Positions 18,251 through 27,336 of a stretch of 64,000 bases of DNA are shown here, piece after piece. Numbering within the stretch: the first letter of the stretch is position 1; every line of letters begins with the position of its first letter. The position numbers and the translations under genes are program-made. A model generated the notes under the pieces. That model was given only the letters and a program-made list of their open reading frames with translations, was not told where the DNA came from and made no database searches. The stretch is from positions 2,132,001 to 2,196,000 of the forward strand of contig NZ_CP029551.1 of assembly GCF_003173735.1 (NCBI RefSeq). Reading direction: 5' to 3'. This stretch comes from Methylobacterium radiodurans. GTDB lineage: Bacteria; Pseudomonadota; Alphaproteobacteria; Rhizobiales; Beijerinckiaceae.

Positions 18251-18277
18251 CGGCGGCCGCGCGCGACGCGGCCGCCG
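18251..18277 (+). promoter_or_regulatory. Perfect 11-bp hairpin upstream of the nitrilase gene
   Basis: CGGCGGCCGCG (18251-18261) pairs without mismatch with CGCGGCCGCCG (18267-18277) around a 5-base loop. It lies 20 bases before the nitrilase ATG, with the ribosome-binding site GGAGG between. There is no T-run, so it is not a classic terminator. It may set mRNA processing, stability or attenuation between the first gene and the rest of the cluster. Confidence 0.6.
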
Positions 18278-18297
18278 TCACAGCCGGAGGCTCATTC

Positions 18298-19395
18298 ATG
18301 TCAGAGAACCGGATCGTGCGGGCCGCCGCCGTCCAGATCGCGCCGAATCTCGACCGGCCGGACGGCACCCTGGAGCGCGTGCTCAACGCCATCGACGAGG
18401 CCGCCGCCAAGGGCGCGCGCTTCATGGTCTTCCCCGAGACCTTCCTGCCCTACTACCCCTACTTCTCCTTCGTGCTACCGCCCGCGCTCCAGGGCGCGGA
18501 GCACCTCAAGCTCTACGAGCGGGCCGTGGCGGTGCCCGGCCCGGTGACGCAGGCGGTCGCGGCCGCCGCGCGCCGCCACGGCGCGGTGGTGGTGCTCGGC
18601 GTGAACGAGCGCGACCACGGCTCGCTCTACAACACGCAGCTCATCTTCGATGCGGACGGCAGCCTGAAGCTGAAGCGCCGCAAGATCACGCCCACCTACC
18701 ACGAGCGCATGATCTGGGGTCAGGGCGACGGCGCCGGCCTCGACGTCGTGGAGACGGCCGTCGGGCGCGTGGGGGCGCTCGCCTGCTGGGAGCATTACAA
18801 CCCGCTCGCCCGCTACGCCCTCATGGCGCGCCACGAGGAGATCCACGCGGCACAGTTCCCGGGCTCGCTCGTCGGCCAGATCTTCGCCGACCAGATGGAG
18901 GTGACGATCCGCCACCACGCGCTGGAGGCGGCCTGCTTCGTGGTCAACGCCACCGGCTGGCTGACCGACCAGCAGGTGGCGCAGGTCTGCCCGGACGAGC
19001 GCCTGCGCGGGGCCTGCCGCGGCGGCAACTGCACCGCCATCGTCTCGCCCGAGGGCAAGCACCTCGCCGAGCCGCTGAGGGAGGGCGAGGGCATCCTCGT
19101 CGCCGACATGGACCTCGCGCTGGTGACCAAGCGCAAGCGGATGATGGATTCCGTCGGCCACTACGCGCGGCCCGAATTGCTCAGCCTCCTCCACGACGAC
19201 CGTCCGGCCTCGTTCGTGCACCGGCCGACCCGTTCTCAGCCCGAAGCCCAGCCCGAAGCCCAGCCCGTTTCCCGGAGCCTCGACCATGAGCAGCAGCCCG
19301 CTGACGAGCCCGCCCTCGCTCCCGCCGGTCGCGGCAGGCCTGGTCGGGATGCCGACGGAGCGCCTGATCAACGCGTTGCAATCCTACGGCGTTAG
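18298..19395 (+). CDS. nitC: Nit1-branch nitrilase (Nit6803-like)
   Basis: This 365-residue carbon-nitrogen hydrolase has a complete Glu-Lys-Cys triad: Glu47 in [10 protein letters not shown], Lys129 in [17 protein letters not shown] and Cys163 in [10 protein letters not shown]. Nitrilases turn nitriles into acids and ammonia; the Nit1C member is required for cyanide assimilation in Pseudomonas fluorescens NCIMB 11764, where it is called NitC. The core ends near residue 310. The last 55 residues, including the repeat [10 protein letters not shown], are unusual and overlap the next gene by 110 bases. Confidence 0.9.
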   Translation: MSENRIVRAAAVQIAPNLDRPDGTLERVLNAIDEAAAKGARFMVFPETFLPYYPYFSFVLPPALQGAEHLKLYERAVAVPGPVTQAVAAAARRHGAVVVLGVNERDHGSLYNTQLIFDADGSLKLKRRKITPTYHERMIWGQGDGAGLDVVETAVGRVGALACWEHYNPLARYALMARHEEIHAAQFPGSLVGQIFADQMEVTIRHHALEAACFVVNATGWLTDQQVAQVCPDERLRGACRGGNCTAIVSPEGKHLAEPLREGEGILVADMDLALVTKRKRMMDSVGHYARPELLSLLHDDRPASFVHRPTRSQPEAQPEAQPVSRSLDHEQQPADEPALAPAGRGRPGRDADGAPDQRVAILRR

Positions 19396-20449
19396 GCTCG
19401 CCGATGCCCGCGCCGGGGCGCCCAGCCGCCGCGGCGGGGCGGGCCCCTCCGACCACAAGGCCATGACCATCGCGGGCCGCACCGTGATGGTGCCGGTCCA
19501 CACCGAGGCGGCCTTCGACTCGCCCTTCCTGGTGCGCCGCCCGGACGCCGACGGGGTCTCGCTGATCGAGCACGCGGGCACGGTGATCGGCCGCGTTACC
19601 TTCCCGGGCCGCCCACGCTTCTACGCGCTCTCGACCCTCGACGGCGTGCCCTACTCGAAGATCGCGGTGCTGCACGGGCGCGACGTGCTCGCGACCACCG
19701 TGCTGCAGACCTGCATCCGCTACCAGAGCCGCACCAAGACCTGCCAGTTCTGCTCCATCGGCCAGTCCCTCGCCGCCGGCCGCACGGTCGCCCACAAGAC
19801 GCCCGCGCAGCTGGCCGAGGTCGCCCGCGCGGCGGTGCTCCTCGACGGCGTCAAGCACATGGTGATGACCACCGGCACGCCGAACGCCACCGACCGGGGC
19901 GCCGCCGTGCTCTGCGAGAGCGCCTTCGCGGTGAAGGCGGCGGTCGATCTGCCGATCCAGGCGCAGTGCGAGCCACCCAACGACGACCGTTGGTTCGAGC
20001 GGATGAAGGCCTCCGGCATCGATGCGCTGGGCATGCACCTGGAGGCCGTCACCCCGGAGGTCCGCGCCCGCATCATGCCCGGCAAGGCGAGCGTGCCGCT
20101 GGAGCGGTACTACGCGGCGTTCGAGGCGGCCGTGCCGGTCTTCGGGCGTGGCCAGGTCTCGACCTACATCCTGGCGGGGCTCGGCGACGCGCCGGAGTCC
20201 ATCCTGGCGATGGCCGAGCGCCTCGTCGGGATGGGCGTCTATCCCTTCGTGGTGCCCTTCGTGCCGATCTCGGGCACGCCGCTGGAGAGCCACCCGGCGC
20301 CTTCGCCCGACTTCATGCACGCCATCCTCGGGCCGCTGGCCGTCATGCTGGCCGGCGCGGCCTTGCGCTCGACCGACATCAAGGCCGGCTGCGCGCGCTG
20401 CGGCGCCTGCTCGGCGCTCTCCACCTACGAGCGCGCGGGGGCGGCATGA
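19286..20449 (+). CDS. MSMEG_0568-family radical SAM protein of Nit1C
   Basis: This enzyme of 387 residues has Cys143, Cys153 and Cys156 in [18 protein letters not shown], a CX9CX2C spacing typical of this branch, for the SAM-cleaving 4Fe-4S cluster. A C-terminal [10 protein letters not shown] may hold a second cluster. The reaction is unknown. The start at 19286 overlaps the nitrilase by 110 bases; an in-frame ATG at 19349 ([14 protein letters not shown]) would shorten the overlap and drop a Pro/Ser-rich leader, so the true start is uncertain. The stop overlaps the GNAT start. Confidence 0.87.
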   Translation: MSSSPLTSPPSLPPVAAGLVGMPTERLINALQSYGVRLADARAGAPSRRGGAGPSDHKAMTIAGRTVMVPVHTEAAFDSPFLVRRPDADGVSLIEHAGTVIGRVTFPGRPRFYALSTLDGVPYSKIAVLHGRDVLATTVLQTCIRYQSRTKTCQFCSIGQSLAAGRTVAHKTPAQLAEVARAAVLLDGVKHMVMTTGTPNATDRGAAVLCESAFAVKAAVDLPIQAQCEPPNDDRWFERMKASGIDALGMHLEAVTPEVRARIMPGKASVPLERYYAAFEAAVPVFGRGQVSTYILAGLGDAPESILAMAERLVGMGVYPFVVPFVPISGTPLESHPAPSPDFMHAILGPLAVMLAGAALRSTDIKAGCARCGACSALSTYERAGAA

Positions 20450-21015
20450 TCATCGAACCCGTCCCGCCGTTCCGGCCGAGCCATTTCCGCGTGAAGTTCG
20501 CGGTGGAGTCCTGGGAGCTGCGCGCCTGCGCGGCGCTGCGCCGCCAGGTCTTCTGCACCGAGCAGGGCATCTTCGAAGGTGACGATTGCGACGCGATCGA
20601 CGCGCACGCCATCCCGATCTGTGCCCTATCGACGCTTGGGGGCGAGGCCGACGCCGTCGTCGGCACGGTGCGCATCCACGAGGTGGCGGAGCGGCCCGGC
20701 GAGTGGTGGGGCTCCCGGCTCGCCGTCGCCAGGGCCTTCCGCGGCACGGCCGCGCTCGGGGCCGGGCTGATCCAGGTCGCGGTCTCCTCGGCCCATGCGC
20801 GCGGCTGCACGCGCTTCCTCGCCCACGTGCAGGAGCGCAACGTGCCGCTGTTCCAGGCCCTGCACTGGACGAACCTCGACGCGGTGGAACTGCACGGGCA
20901 CCCGCACCACCGGATGCAGGCGTGCCTCGCCGCCTACCCGCCGATGCACGACCCGGAGCGCGGGCTCGTGACCCTCGCCAAGCCCCTCATCCCAACACTC
21001 GCCAAGGCCGCGTGA
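20446..21015 (+). CDS. MSMEG_0567/Sll0786-family GNAT acetyltransferase of Nit1C
   Basis: This 189-residue GNAT-fold protein has FRVKFAVESWELRACAALRR at the N-terminus and RIHEVAERPGEWWGSRLAV at the core. The acetyl-CoA-binding region follows (AFRGTAALGAGLIQVAV). The substrate is unknown. Its ATG overlaps the radical SAM stop by 4 bases, and its stop overlaps the next ATG (TGATG at 21013-21017), so it is translated as part of the Nit1C chain. In mycobacteria this domain and the next are fused, which supports a shared function. Confidence 0.85.
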   Translation: MIIEPVPPFRPSHFRVKFAVESWELRACAALRRQVFCTEQGIFEGDDCDAIDAHAIPICALSTLGGEADAVVGTVRIHEVAERPGEWWGSRLAVARAFRGTAALGAGLIQVAVSSAHARGCTRFLAHVQERNVPLFQALHWTNLDAVELHGHPHHRMQACLAAYPPMHDPERGLVTLAKPLIPTLAKAA

Positions 21016-22010
21016 TGACGGCCGCCTTCGACATCCAGGCCCTGGCCCGTCAGATCCGGGACGCGCGGGGCCTGCGCCACAAGCGCGACATCGACGCGGT
21101 GGTGGCCCGGCTCGGGCTCGGCAGCCGGCACGCAGCGGTGCCGGTCGGCGACGATTGCGCCGCCATTCCCGACGGCGACGGCCACCTGCTCTTCGCCATC
21201 GAGGGCTTCCTCGACAGCTTCGTCGCCGCCGACCCGTACTTCGCGGGCTATTGCGGCATCATGGTCAACCTCAGCGACGTGGCCGCGATGGGCGGTCGCC
21301 CGCTCGCCGTCGTCGATGCGCTCTGGAGCCGGGACGCCGCAGCCGCGGACCCGATCCTGGCGGGCCTGGCCGACGCGGCCGCGCTCTACGGCGTCCCGGT
21401 CGTCGGCGGGCACACCAACACCCGCGCGGAGGCCGGCAACCTCGCGGTCGCGGTGCTCGGGCGGGCGGGAAAACGCCTCCTGACGAGCTTCGACGCGGCC
21501 GTGGGCGACGACCTCGTCGCCGCCATCGACCTGCGCGGACGCTTCCGCGAGCCGCACCCGTACTGGGACGCCTCGACCGGCGCCCCCGGCGAGCGCCTGC
21601 GCGGCGATCTCGCGCTGCTGCCGGGCCTTGCCGAGGACGGGCTGGCCGATGCCGCCAAGGACATCAGCATGGCGGGCGTCGTCGGCACGGCCTTGATGCT
21701 GCTCGAATGCTCGAATGTCGGAGGCGTCATAGACCTCGACGCGATCCCGCGGCCCGAGCACGTTCCCCTCGCGCGTTGGCTGACGGCTTTTCCGAGCTTC
21801 GGCTACCTCCTGAGCGTGCGCCCGGACCGCACGCCGGCCGTCACCGCGCGCTTCGCGGAGCGCGGCATCGCGGCCGTCGGGATCGGCCGCCTCGACGCGA
21901 GCCGGGTCGCGCGGGTGCGCGACGGCGCGGGCGCCGAGGCCGTGGCCTGGGACTTCGCGGCCGGCCCCCTCATCGGCTGCGGCCGGGACGGATCGGGGGC
22001 AGCGCCATGA
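21015..22010 (+). CDS. MSMEG_0567 C-terminal/Sll0787-family AIR-synthase-like protein
   Basis: This 331-residue protein of the PurM/ThiL/SelD-like ATP-binding fold shows VPVGDDCAAIPDGDGHLLFA, the metal-ATP site of this superfamily, and NLSDVAAMGGRPLAVVDALW. Relatives phosphorylate small molecules using ATP, so it may activate an intermediate of the Nit1C pathway. It overlaps the GNAT gene by one base and the glycosyltransferase gene by 4. Confidence 0.85.
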   Translation: MTAAFDIQALARQIRDARGLRHKRDIDAVVARLGLGSRHAAVPVGDDCAAIPDGDGHLLFAIEGFLDSFVAADPYFAGYCGIMVNLSDVAAMGGRPLAVVDALWSRDAAAADPILAGLADAAALYGVPVVGGHTNTRAEAGNLAVAVLGRAGKRLLTSFDAAVGDDLVAAIDLRGRFREPHPYWDASTGAPGERLRGDLALLPGLAEDGLADAAKDISMAGVVGTALMLLECSNVGGVIDLDAIPRPEHVPLARWLTAFPSFGYLLSVRPDRTPAVTARFAERGIAAVGIGRLDASRVARVRDGAGAEAVAWDFAAGPLIGCGRDGSGAAP

Positions 22011-23182
22011 CGCCCTTGCGCATCGCGATCCTAACCCATTCCACCAACCCGCGCGGCGGCGTCGCCCACTGCCTCGCCCTGGCCGAGGCGCTCTGCACCC
22101 TCGGCCACGAGGCGGTGGTCCACGCGCCCGACCCGACCGGCCGCGGCTTCTTCCGGGACGCTGCCTGCCCCACCGAGTCTGTGGGCGCCAAGCCGCCCGG
22201 CGGCACGACCGCCGAACTCGTACGGGCCCGCATCAACGACTACCTGCGCCATTTCGCGACGCCGGCGGCCTGCGACTTCGACGTCTTCCACGCTCATGAC
22301 GGGATCGGCGGCAACGCGCTCGCGACCCTGAAGCACCGGCGCCTGATCCCGGGCTTCGTGCGCACGGTCCATCACGTCGACAGCTTCGCCGACCCGCTGC
22401 TCGCGGAGTGGCAGGACCGTTCGATCCGCGAGGCGGCGCGCCTCGTCTGCGTCAGCCGAAGCTGGGCCGACTGGATCAGGGGCGACCTCGGCGCCGAGGC
22501 TGTCGTCGTCGGGAACGGGGTGGATCTCTCGGTCTATCGACCCGCGCCGACGCAGGCGGACGCGGCCGTGCGGGCGCGCTGGGCCCTCGGCCCTGGGCCG
22601 GTGGTCCTCAGCGTCGGCGGCTTCGAGGAGCGCAAGAACACGCTGCGCATCATCGAGGCCTTCGCCCGCCTGCGCGCGCGCCACCCGGACGCGCAGCTCG
22701 TGATCGCGGGCGGCGCCTCGCTCCTCGATCACGCCGCCTACCGCGCCCGCTGCCAGGCGGCCCTGGCGTCCGCGGGGCTGAAGATCGGCCCGGGTTCGGC
22801 CGTGATCGAGACGGGCCCCGTCCCGCAGGCCGAGATGCCGGCGCTCTACCGCGCCGCGGACGTTCTCGCCTTCCCGTCCTGGAAGGAGGGCTTCGGCCTC
22901 TGCGTGCTGGAGGCGATGGCCTGCGGCACGCCCGTCATCGTGTCCCGGCAGCCGCCCTTCACCGAGTACCTGGCGCCGACCGACGCCCTCTTCGTCGATC
23001 CGGCCGATTCCGCGGCCATCGCCGACGCGGTGACCGCGGCCCTGGTCTCGCAGAACCGCGAGCGGCTGCGGATCGCGGGCCTCGCGCGGGCCGCCGCCCA
23101 TTCCTGGCGCGCCTGCGCGGAGCGCCACCGCGAGACCTACGCGGCCTGCGCCCGCACCCTTCAGGAGCCGATCCATGCCTGA
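22007..23182 (+). CDS. MSMEG_0565-family glycosyltransferase (GT4-like)
   Basis: This 391-residue GT-B fold enzyme has an N-terminal domain with STNPRGGVAHCLALAEAL and a donor domain with SVGGFEERKNTLRIIEAF and the E-X7-E type site SWKEGFGLCVLEAMACG. It has no membrane segment and acts in the cytoplasm. A glycosyltransferase in a nitrile/cyanide cluster suggests that a small-molecule product is glycosylated; the acceptor is unknown. It overlaps the genes on both sides by 4 and 8 bases. Confidence 0.87.
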   Translation: MTPLRIAILTHSTNPRGGVAHCLALAEALCTLGHEAVVHAPDPTGRGFFRDAACPTESVGAKPPGGTTAELVRARINDYLRHFATPAACDFDVFHAHDGIGGNALATLKHRRLIPGFVRTVHHVDSFADPLLAEWQDRSIREAARLVCVSRSWADWIRGDLGAEAVVVGNGVDLSVYRPAPTQADAAVRARWALGPGPVVLSVGGFEERKNTLRIIEAFARLRARHPDAQLVIAGGASLLDHAAYRARCQAALASAGLKIGPGSAVIETGPVPQAEMPALYRAADVLAFPSWKEGFGLCVLEAMACGTPVIVSRQPPFTEYLAPTDALFVDPADSAAIADAVTAALVSQNRERLRIAGLARAAAHSWRACAERHRETYAACARTLQEPIHA

Positions 23183-23456
23183 GATGCGCTTCCACGTCCG
23201 CTGGCCGGACGGCCGTCGCGAGGCCTGCTACTCGCCCTCCCTGGTCGTGAAGGACTTCCTCACGCCGGGCGAGAGCTACGCCCTCGACGACTTCGTCGAG
23301 AAGTCCCGCACGGCCCTCACCATCGCGAGCGAGCGGGTGTGCGAGAAGTACGGCTTCGCCTGCTCGTCCGCCCTGGACCAACTCGCCCGGATCGAGACCG
23401 CGGCCGCGCGGCTGCCCCCCGGCGGCCGGGTCACCGTCGAGGCCTTCGAGCCCTGA
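23175..23456 (+). CDS. MSMEG_0570-family small nitrogen-starvation protein
   Basis: This 93-residue protein matches the MSMEG_0570 family, found only in Nit1C clusters: MRFHVRWPDGRREACYSPSL, VVKDFLTPGESYALDDFVEK. It has no known fold or catalytic motif and could be a scaffold or carrier. It starts inside the last 8 bases of the glycosyltransferase gene. Confidence 0.85.
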   Translation: MPEMRFHVRWPDGRREACYSPSLVVKDFLTPGESYALDDFVEKSRTALTIASERVCEKYGFACSSALDQLARIETAAARLPPGGRVTVEAFEP

Positions 23457-23493
23457 GCCAGAGCCTTTCCCCGACCGTCACGGAGCCGGCGCC

Positions 23494-24762
23494 ATGACCT
23501 CAACGACCCGTCACGTTCCCGTCGTCGTCGTCGGCGGCGGCCAGGCCGGCCTCTCGGTCAGCTACCATCTCAAGCAGCGCGGCATCGAGCACCTCGTCTT
23601 CGAGAAGCACACCGCCGCCCACACCTGGGCGACGCAGCGCTGGGACACGTTCTGCCTCGTCACGCCGAACTGGCAGTGCGACCTTCCCGGCCACCGCTAC
23701 GACGGGCCGGACCCGGACGGGTTCATGAAGAAGGACGAGATCGTCGCCTACCTCGAGGCGTTCGTCGCCAAGGTGAGCCCACCGATCCGCGAGGGCGTCG
23801 CGGTCACCCGCGTCGCGCGGCGCGCGGACGGCCTCTTCGCGGTGCAGACCTCGGAGGGCGACTACACCGCGGCCGAGGTCGTCGTGGCGTCCGGCGGCTA
23901 CCACACGCCGATCGTCCCGCGCATGGCCGAGAAGCTGCCGGGCTCGATCGCCCAGGTCCACTCGAACCAGTACCGCAACCCGGCCCAGCTGCCCGAGGGC
24001 GAGGTGCTGGTGGTGGGCTCGGGCCAGTCCGGCGCGCAGATCGCCGAGGACCTGCATCTCGCCGGCCGCAAGGTCCATCTGGCGGTCGGCGACGCGCCCC
24101 GCTGCGCCCGCTTCTACCGCGGCCGCGACGTCGTCACATGGCTCGCCGACATGGGCTATTATGAGATGACCGTCGACGACCACCCGCTGCGCGACGGCGT
24201 CCGCGACAACACCAACCACTACGTGACCGGCCGCGACGGCGGGCGCGACATCGACCTGCGCCGCTTCGCCAGCGAGGGCATGGCGCTCTACGGCCTGCTG
24301 GAGGATTGCCGGGACGGCGCGCTGCAGTTCCGCGACAACCTCAGGCGCTCGCTCGACGGGGCCGACCGGACCTACAACGGCATCAACGCGGCCATCGACA
24401 AGCACATCGCCGAGAAGGGCATCGAGGCTCCGGCGCAGGAGCCCTATACCCCGGTCTGGGAGCCGGGCGAGCCGGTCTTCAGCCTGGCCCTCGACGGCTC
24501 CGGCATCACCAGCGTCGTCTGGTGCATCGGCTTCACGCCGGACTTCCGCTGGCTCGACGCCTCGGTGTTCAACGGCGCGGGCAACCCCAAGCACAAGCGC
24601 GGCGTCACGAGCGAGGCCGGCATCTACTTCATCGGCCTGCCCTGGCTGAACACCTGGGGATCGGGCCGCTTCGGGGCGGTCGGGCGCGACGCCGAGCACG
24701 TCGTGCAGGTGATCCAGAAGCGCCTGGGCACCGAGCGGTTCGCCCTGAAATGCGCGGTCTGA
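23494..24762 (+). CDS. MSMEG_0569-family flavin-dependent oxidoreductase of Nit1C
   Basis: This 422-residue flavoprotein monooxygenase-like enzyme has an FAD-binding GGGQAG (residues 14-19) in VVVVGGGQAGLSVSYHLKQ and a second Rossmann motif GSGQSGAQIAEDL near residue 175 for NAD(P)H. It is the last gene of the Nit1C cluster, 37 bases after the MSMEG_0570 gene. Related enzymes hydroxylate nitrogen or sulfur atoms or perform Baeyer-Villiger oxidation. In the Nit1C setting it may oxidise the nitrile or imine product. The substrate is unknown. Confidence 0.87.
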   Translation: MTSTTRHVPVVVVGGGQAGLSVSYHLKQRGIEHLVFEKHTAAHTWATQRWDTFCLVTPNWQCDLPGHRYDGPDPDGFMKKDEIVAYLEAFVAKVSPPIREGVAVTRVARRADGLFAVQTSEGDYTAAEVVVASGGYHTPIVPRMAEKLPGSIAQVHSNQYRNPAQLPEGEVLVVGSGQSGAQIAEDLHLAGRKVHLAVGDAPRCARFYRGRDVVTWLADMGYYEMTVDDHPLRDGVRDNTNHYVTGRDGGRDIDLRRFASEGMALYGLLEDCRDGALQFRDNLRRSLDGADRTYNGINAAIDKHIAEKGIEAPAQEPYTPVWEPGEPVFSLALDGSGITSVVWCIGFTPDFRWLDASVFNGAGNPKHKRGVTSEAGIYFIGLPWLNTWGSGRFGAVGRDAEHVVQVIQKRLGTERFALKCAV

Positions 24763-24823
24763 CCCAGCGACGTACGCCGCTCAATTGCATGGACAATGAG
24801 CGGAACCAAGGAAGGATTGCGGG

Positions 24824-24839
24824 CCGTGTGACGACACGG
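24824..24839. terminator. Small hairpin between convergent Nit1C and reductase genes
   Basis: CCGTGT and ACACGG pair around a 4-base loop between two convergent genes. There is no T-run, so a terminator role is only suggested by position. Confidence 0.3.
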
Positions 24840-24876
24840 TGATCCGTCGGCGGCCGTCGCTCCTACGCAGTGCGGG

Positions 24877-27336
24877 CTACACTTCGAGTTCCACGTCGCC
24901 CTCGGGCTCGGCCTGGCAGGCGAGGATGTAGCCATCCTCCCTGTCGCCATCGCTGAGCGCGTCCTGCACCGACATGCGAACTTTGCCGGCTGTCAGCCTC
25001 ACCATGCAGGTTCCGCAAGTCCCGGAGCGACAGGCGCTGTCGATGCGGACTTTCGTCTCGCCGGCTAGGTCGAGCAGCGACTCGCCTGTCCGGGCCTGGG
25101 CCGTCTTGCCGGAGTTCAGGAACTTTACCTTGCCGACAACCGGACCGGTCCTTCGGGTCGGATCGCGACGGTCCGTCCCAAAGGCTTCCGTCCGGATCTG
25201 ACCAGCCGGGACGCCCAGATCGAGCAGGATCGCCTTGACGGCGTCCATCATGGGCGTCGGTCCGCAGACATGGGCGCGATGGAGCGCGATGTCCGGCACG
25301 GCAGCCGTGACGAAGCGGGCATCGATGAAACCGACATGGCCGGTCCAGGCCTCGCCGTCCGGCGCGGACATCGTGACGGAGACGTGAAGCCTGGGATTCC
25401 GCTTCCTCAGCGTCTCAATCTCGTCCTTGAAGATGTAGTCGCGCGGGCTCTTGAAGCTGAACAGAAGGTAGATCGTGCCGGGCCACTCCGTCTCGGTCAG
25501 GTACCGCACGCTGCTCATCATCGGCGTGATTCCGACGCCGCCACCGACCAGCACGATCGTCGGCCATTCCGTGCCGGAGAAGACAAAGCCGCCGCTCGGC
25601 GCCTCGATCTTGATGCGGTCGCCGGGCCGAAGATCGTCGTGCAGCCACCGGGAGACCGCGCCGTGCTCCTCGCGCTTGACGGTGATCTCGACCCGGTCCC
25701 GCCACGTCGGCGACGAGGCGATGGTGTACGAGCGGCGGATCGGTATGCCCTGTCGCGTGATCTCCAACGTCAGGTACTGCCCGGCGACATGGCGGAACGG
25801 GATCTCGCCTCCGTTCGGATCGACGAAGCGGAACGTCCTGACTTCGTGGGTGACTTGCTCGACGTCCCGCAACGCCAGTTCGCCGAACCACCGCACCTTC
25901 CCGGTCTCCTCGTCGTTCCCCGCATAGGGCGTGATCGCGGGACGAAGCAGCGAGGGCTCGGGCACGATCTCGACGGGCTTGCGCCGGATCTCGGGCGACG
26001 GGAAGCACTTGCCGAAGGCCAGCAGGAGCCTGGGATCGCCTGAGACTCGGATCTTCCGCCTCGCCAGAGCCCAGACCAGACTCCTCTCCTTGGCGAGGAA
26101 GCCGAGCCACGTCTTGGAATCCGCCACCACCCGCAAGTCGGGCTTGTCGAGCAGGCCATCGCGGACGGCGATCTTCCCGTCGCGGACGGTAACGGTCGCT
26201 TGGCGGCTCTCCGCCCCCGTGAACGTGAAATGGAAGACCGCGTCGAGGTCGCGCGCCTGCGCCCGCTGGAACACGATGGGCATGAAGGTCAGGAGGCCGG
26301 AGATGGTGCGCGGCGTCATGCCGTTGCCGACCGGCTTCACCGTCTTGTGCTTCCACTTGCGCCGGGCGATGTCCTCGGCATCCGTGCCGGCCACGACGTA
26401 GACCGGCTCAGGCCGGTCCTGGAGCGGCTTGAGGATCTCCCGCCGGTGCGCGCCCTTGTCCCTCAGGTACGAGCCGATGACGTCCTCGCCCGCCGGGCAG
26501 ACGGCGATGCAGTAGGCCGACTTGTAGTTCGCGCCGTAGGTCAGACTCTGCCACATCGAGGCGGTCTCGGGCTCGTTGACACGCCTGCGATAGTCGAGCG
26601 CATCGCGCGAATCCGCGATCTGCTCCACCCAGTCGGTGAAGCCGCCCATGAAGTCCCGGTAATTGTGGGTGAAGCACGCCTGGAAGTCGAACGCGCCTTC
26701 GAGCTTGATCGCGCCGACCGGGCAGGCCGCGACGCAGAGCTTGCACTCGAGGCAAGGATTATAGTCGATGGGCGCGTCTGGAACGTCGATGTCCTGATCG
26801 AGCAGGACCGTGCCCAGCAGAATGAAGTTGCCGAACTTTGGGTGAATGACGTTGCGGTGGATGCCCATCCGGCCGAGGCCCGCCGCGACCGCCACGGGCT
26901 TGTGGGCCACGATCCAGATCGCGTTCCCGGGGTTCTGGTTCATCTCCATCGGGAAGCCCATGGAGGGATTCACGGCTCGGATGCCACGGTCCTGAAGGCG
27001 GGCGACGATGGCGGCGCAGATGGCGTTGGTGTCGTGGCCGGCCCGGTGGAATTCGAGGTTGGCGACGGAGCGCGGCGTTCCGCGAACCGGTGCCTGCGCC
27101 ATCTTGACGACGATGCTGACGAGGGAGCGCGTCCAGGGATAGTGGCGCAGGATCTCGTCCCGCTGAGGCTCAAGCTCAGCCCGGCCGATCTCGACGAATC
27201 CGACATCGTCGGCGCCGCATGTGAGGGCCAGCTGTCTCAGCTCGACCGCACCGATGGGCCTGCGCGCAGCGGCCGGTCCGTCCGCCAGTCCCGCCGCGCG
27301 CAGCCGCCTCACCGTAGGATGATCTTCGAGCTTCAT
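24877..27336 (-). CDS. Multidomain corrinoid-type 4Fe-4S reductase / SCP2 / flavin reductase / 2Fe-2S ferredoxin fusion
   Basis: This 819-residue cytoplasmic protein has no signal peptide. Residues about 30-190 resemble the cobalamin-binding half of QueG and reductive dehalogenases (GLGRMGIHRNVIHPKFGNF). Cys195, 198, 201 and 205 form a ferredoxin-type 4Fe-4S site and Cys276/280 may belong to a second. Residues about 340-460 resemble an SCP2 lipid-binding domain. Residues 480-725 are a ferredoxin-reductase module (RSYTIASS at 535-542 for flavin, VGGGVGITPMMSS for NAD(P)H). Residues 735-819 are a plant-type 2Fe-2S domain (Cys769, 774, 777, 807). The start MKLEDHPTVRRL was chosen over 27471. It should draw electrons from NAD(P)H to a corrinoid or FeS centre; the substrate is unknown. 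Confidence 0.82.
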   Translation of the reverse strand: MKLEDHPTVRRLRAAGLADGPAAARRPIGAVELRQLALTCGADDVGFVEIGRAELEPQRDEILRHYPWTRSLVSIVVKMAQAPVRGTPRSVANLEFHRAGHDTNAICAAIVARLQDRGIRAVNPSMGFPMEMNQNPGNAIWIVAHKPVAVAAGLGRMGIHRNVIHPKFGNFILLGTVLLDQDIDVPDAPIDYNPCLECKLCVAACPVGAIKLEGAFDFQACFTHNYRDFMGGFTDWVEQIADSRDALDYRRRVNEPETASMWQSLTYGANYKSAYCIAVCPAGEDVIGSYLRDKGAHRREILKPLQDRPEPVYVVAGTDAEDIARRKWKHKTVKPVGNGMTPRTISGLLTFMPIVFQRAQARDLDAVFHFTFTGAESRQATVTVRDGKIAVRDGLLDKPDLRVVADSKTWLGFLAKERSLVWALARRKIRVSGDPRLLLAFGKCFPSPEIRRKPVEIVPEPSLLRPAITPYAGNDEETGKVRWFGELALRDVEQVTHEVRTFRFVDPNGGEIPFRHVAGQYLTLEITRQGIPIRRSYTIASSPTWRDRVEITVKREEHGAVSRWLHDDLRPGDRIKIEAPSGGFVFSGTEWPTIVLVGGGVGITPMMSSVRYLTETEWPGTIYLLFSFKSPRDYIFKDEIETLRKRNPRLHVSVTMSAPDGEAWTGHVGFIDARFVTAAVPDIALHRAHVCGPTPMMDAVKAILLDLGVPAGQIRTEAFGTDRRDPTRRTGPVVGKVKFLNSGKTAQARTGESLLDLAGETKVRIDSACRSGTCGTCMVRLTAGKVRMSVQDALSDGDREDGYILACQAEPEGDVELEV

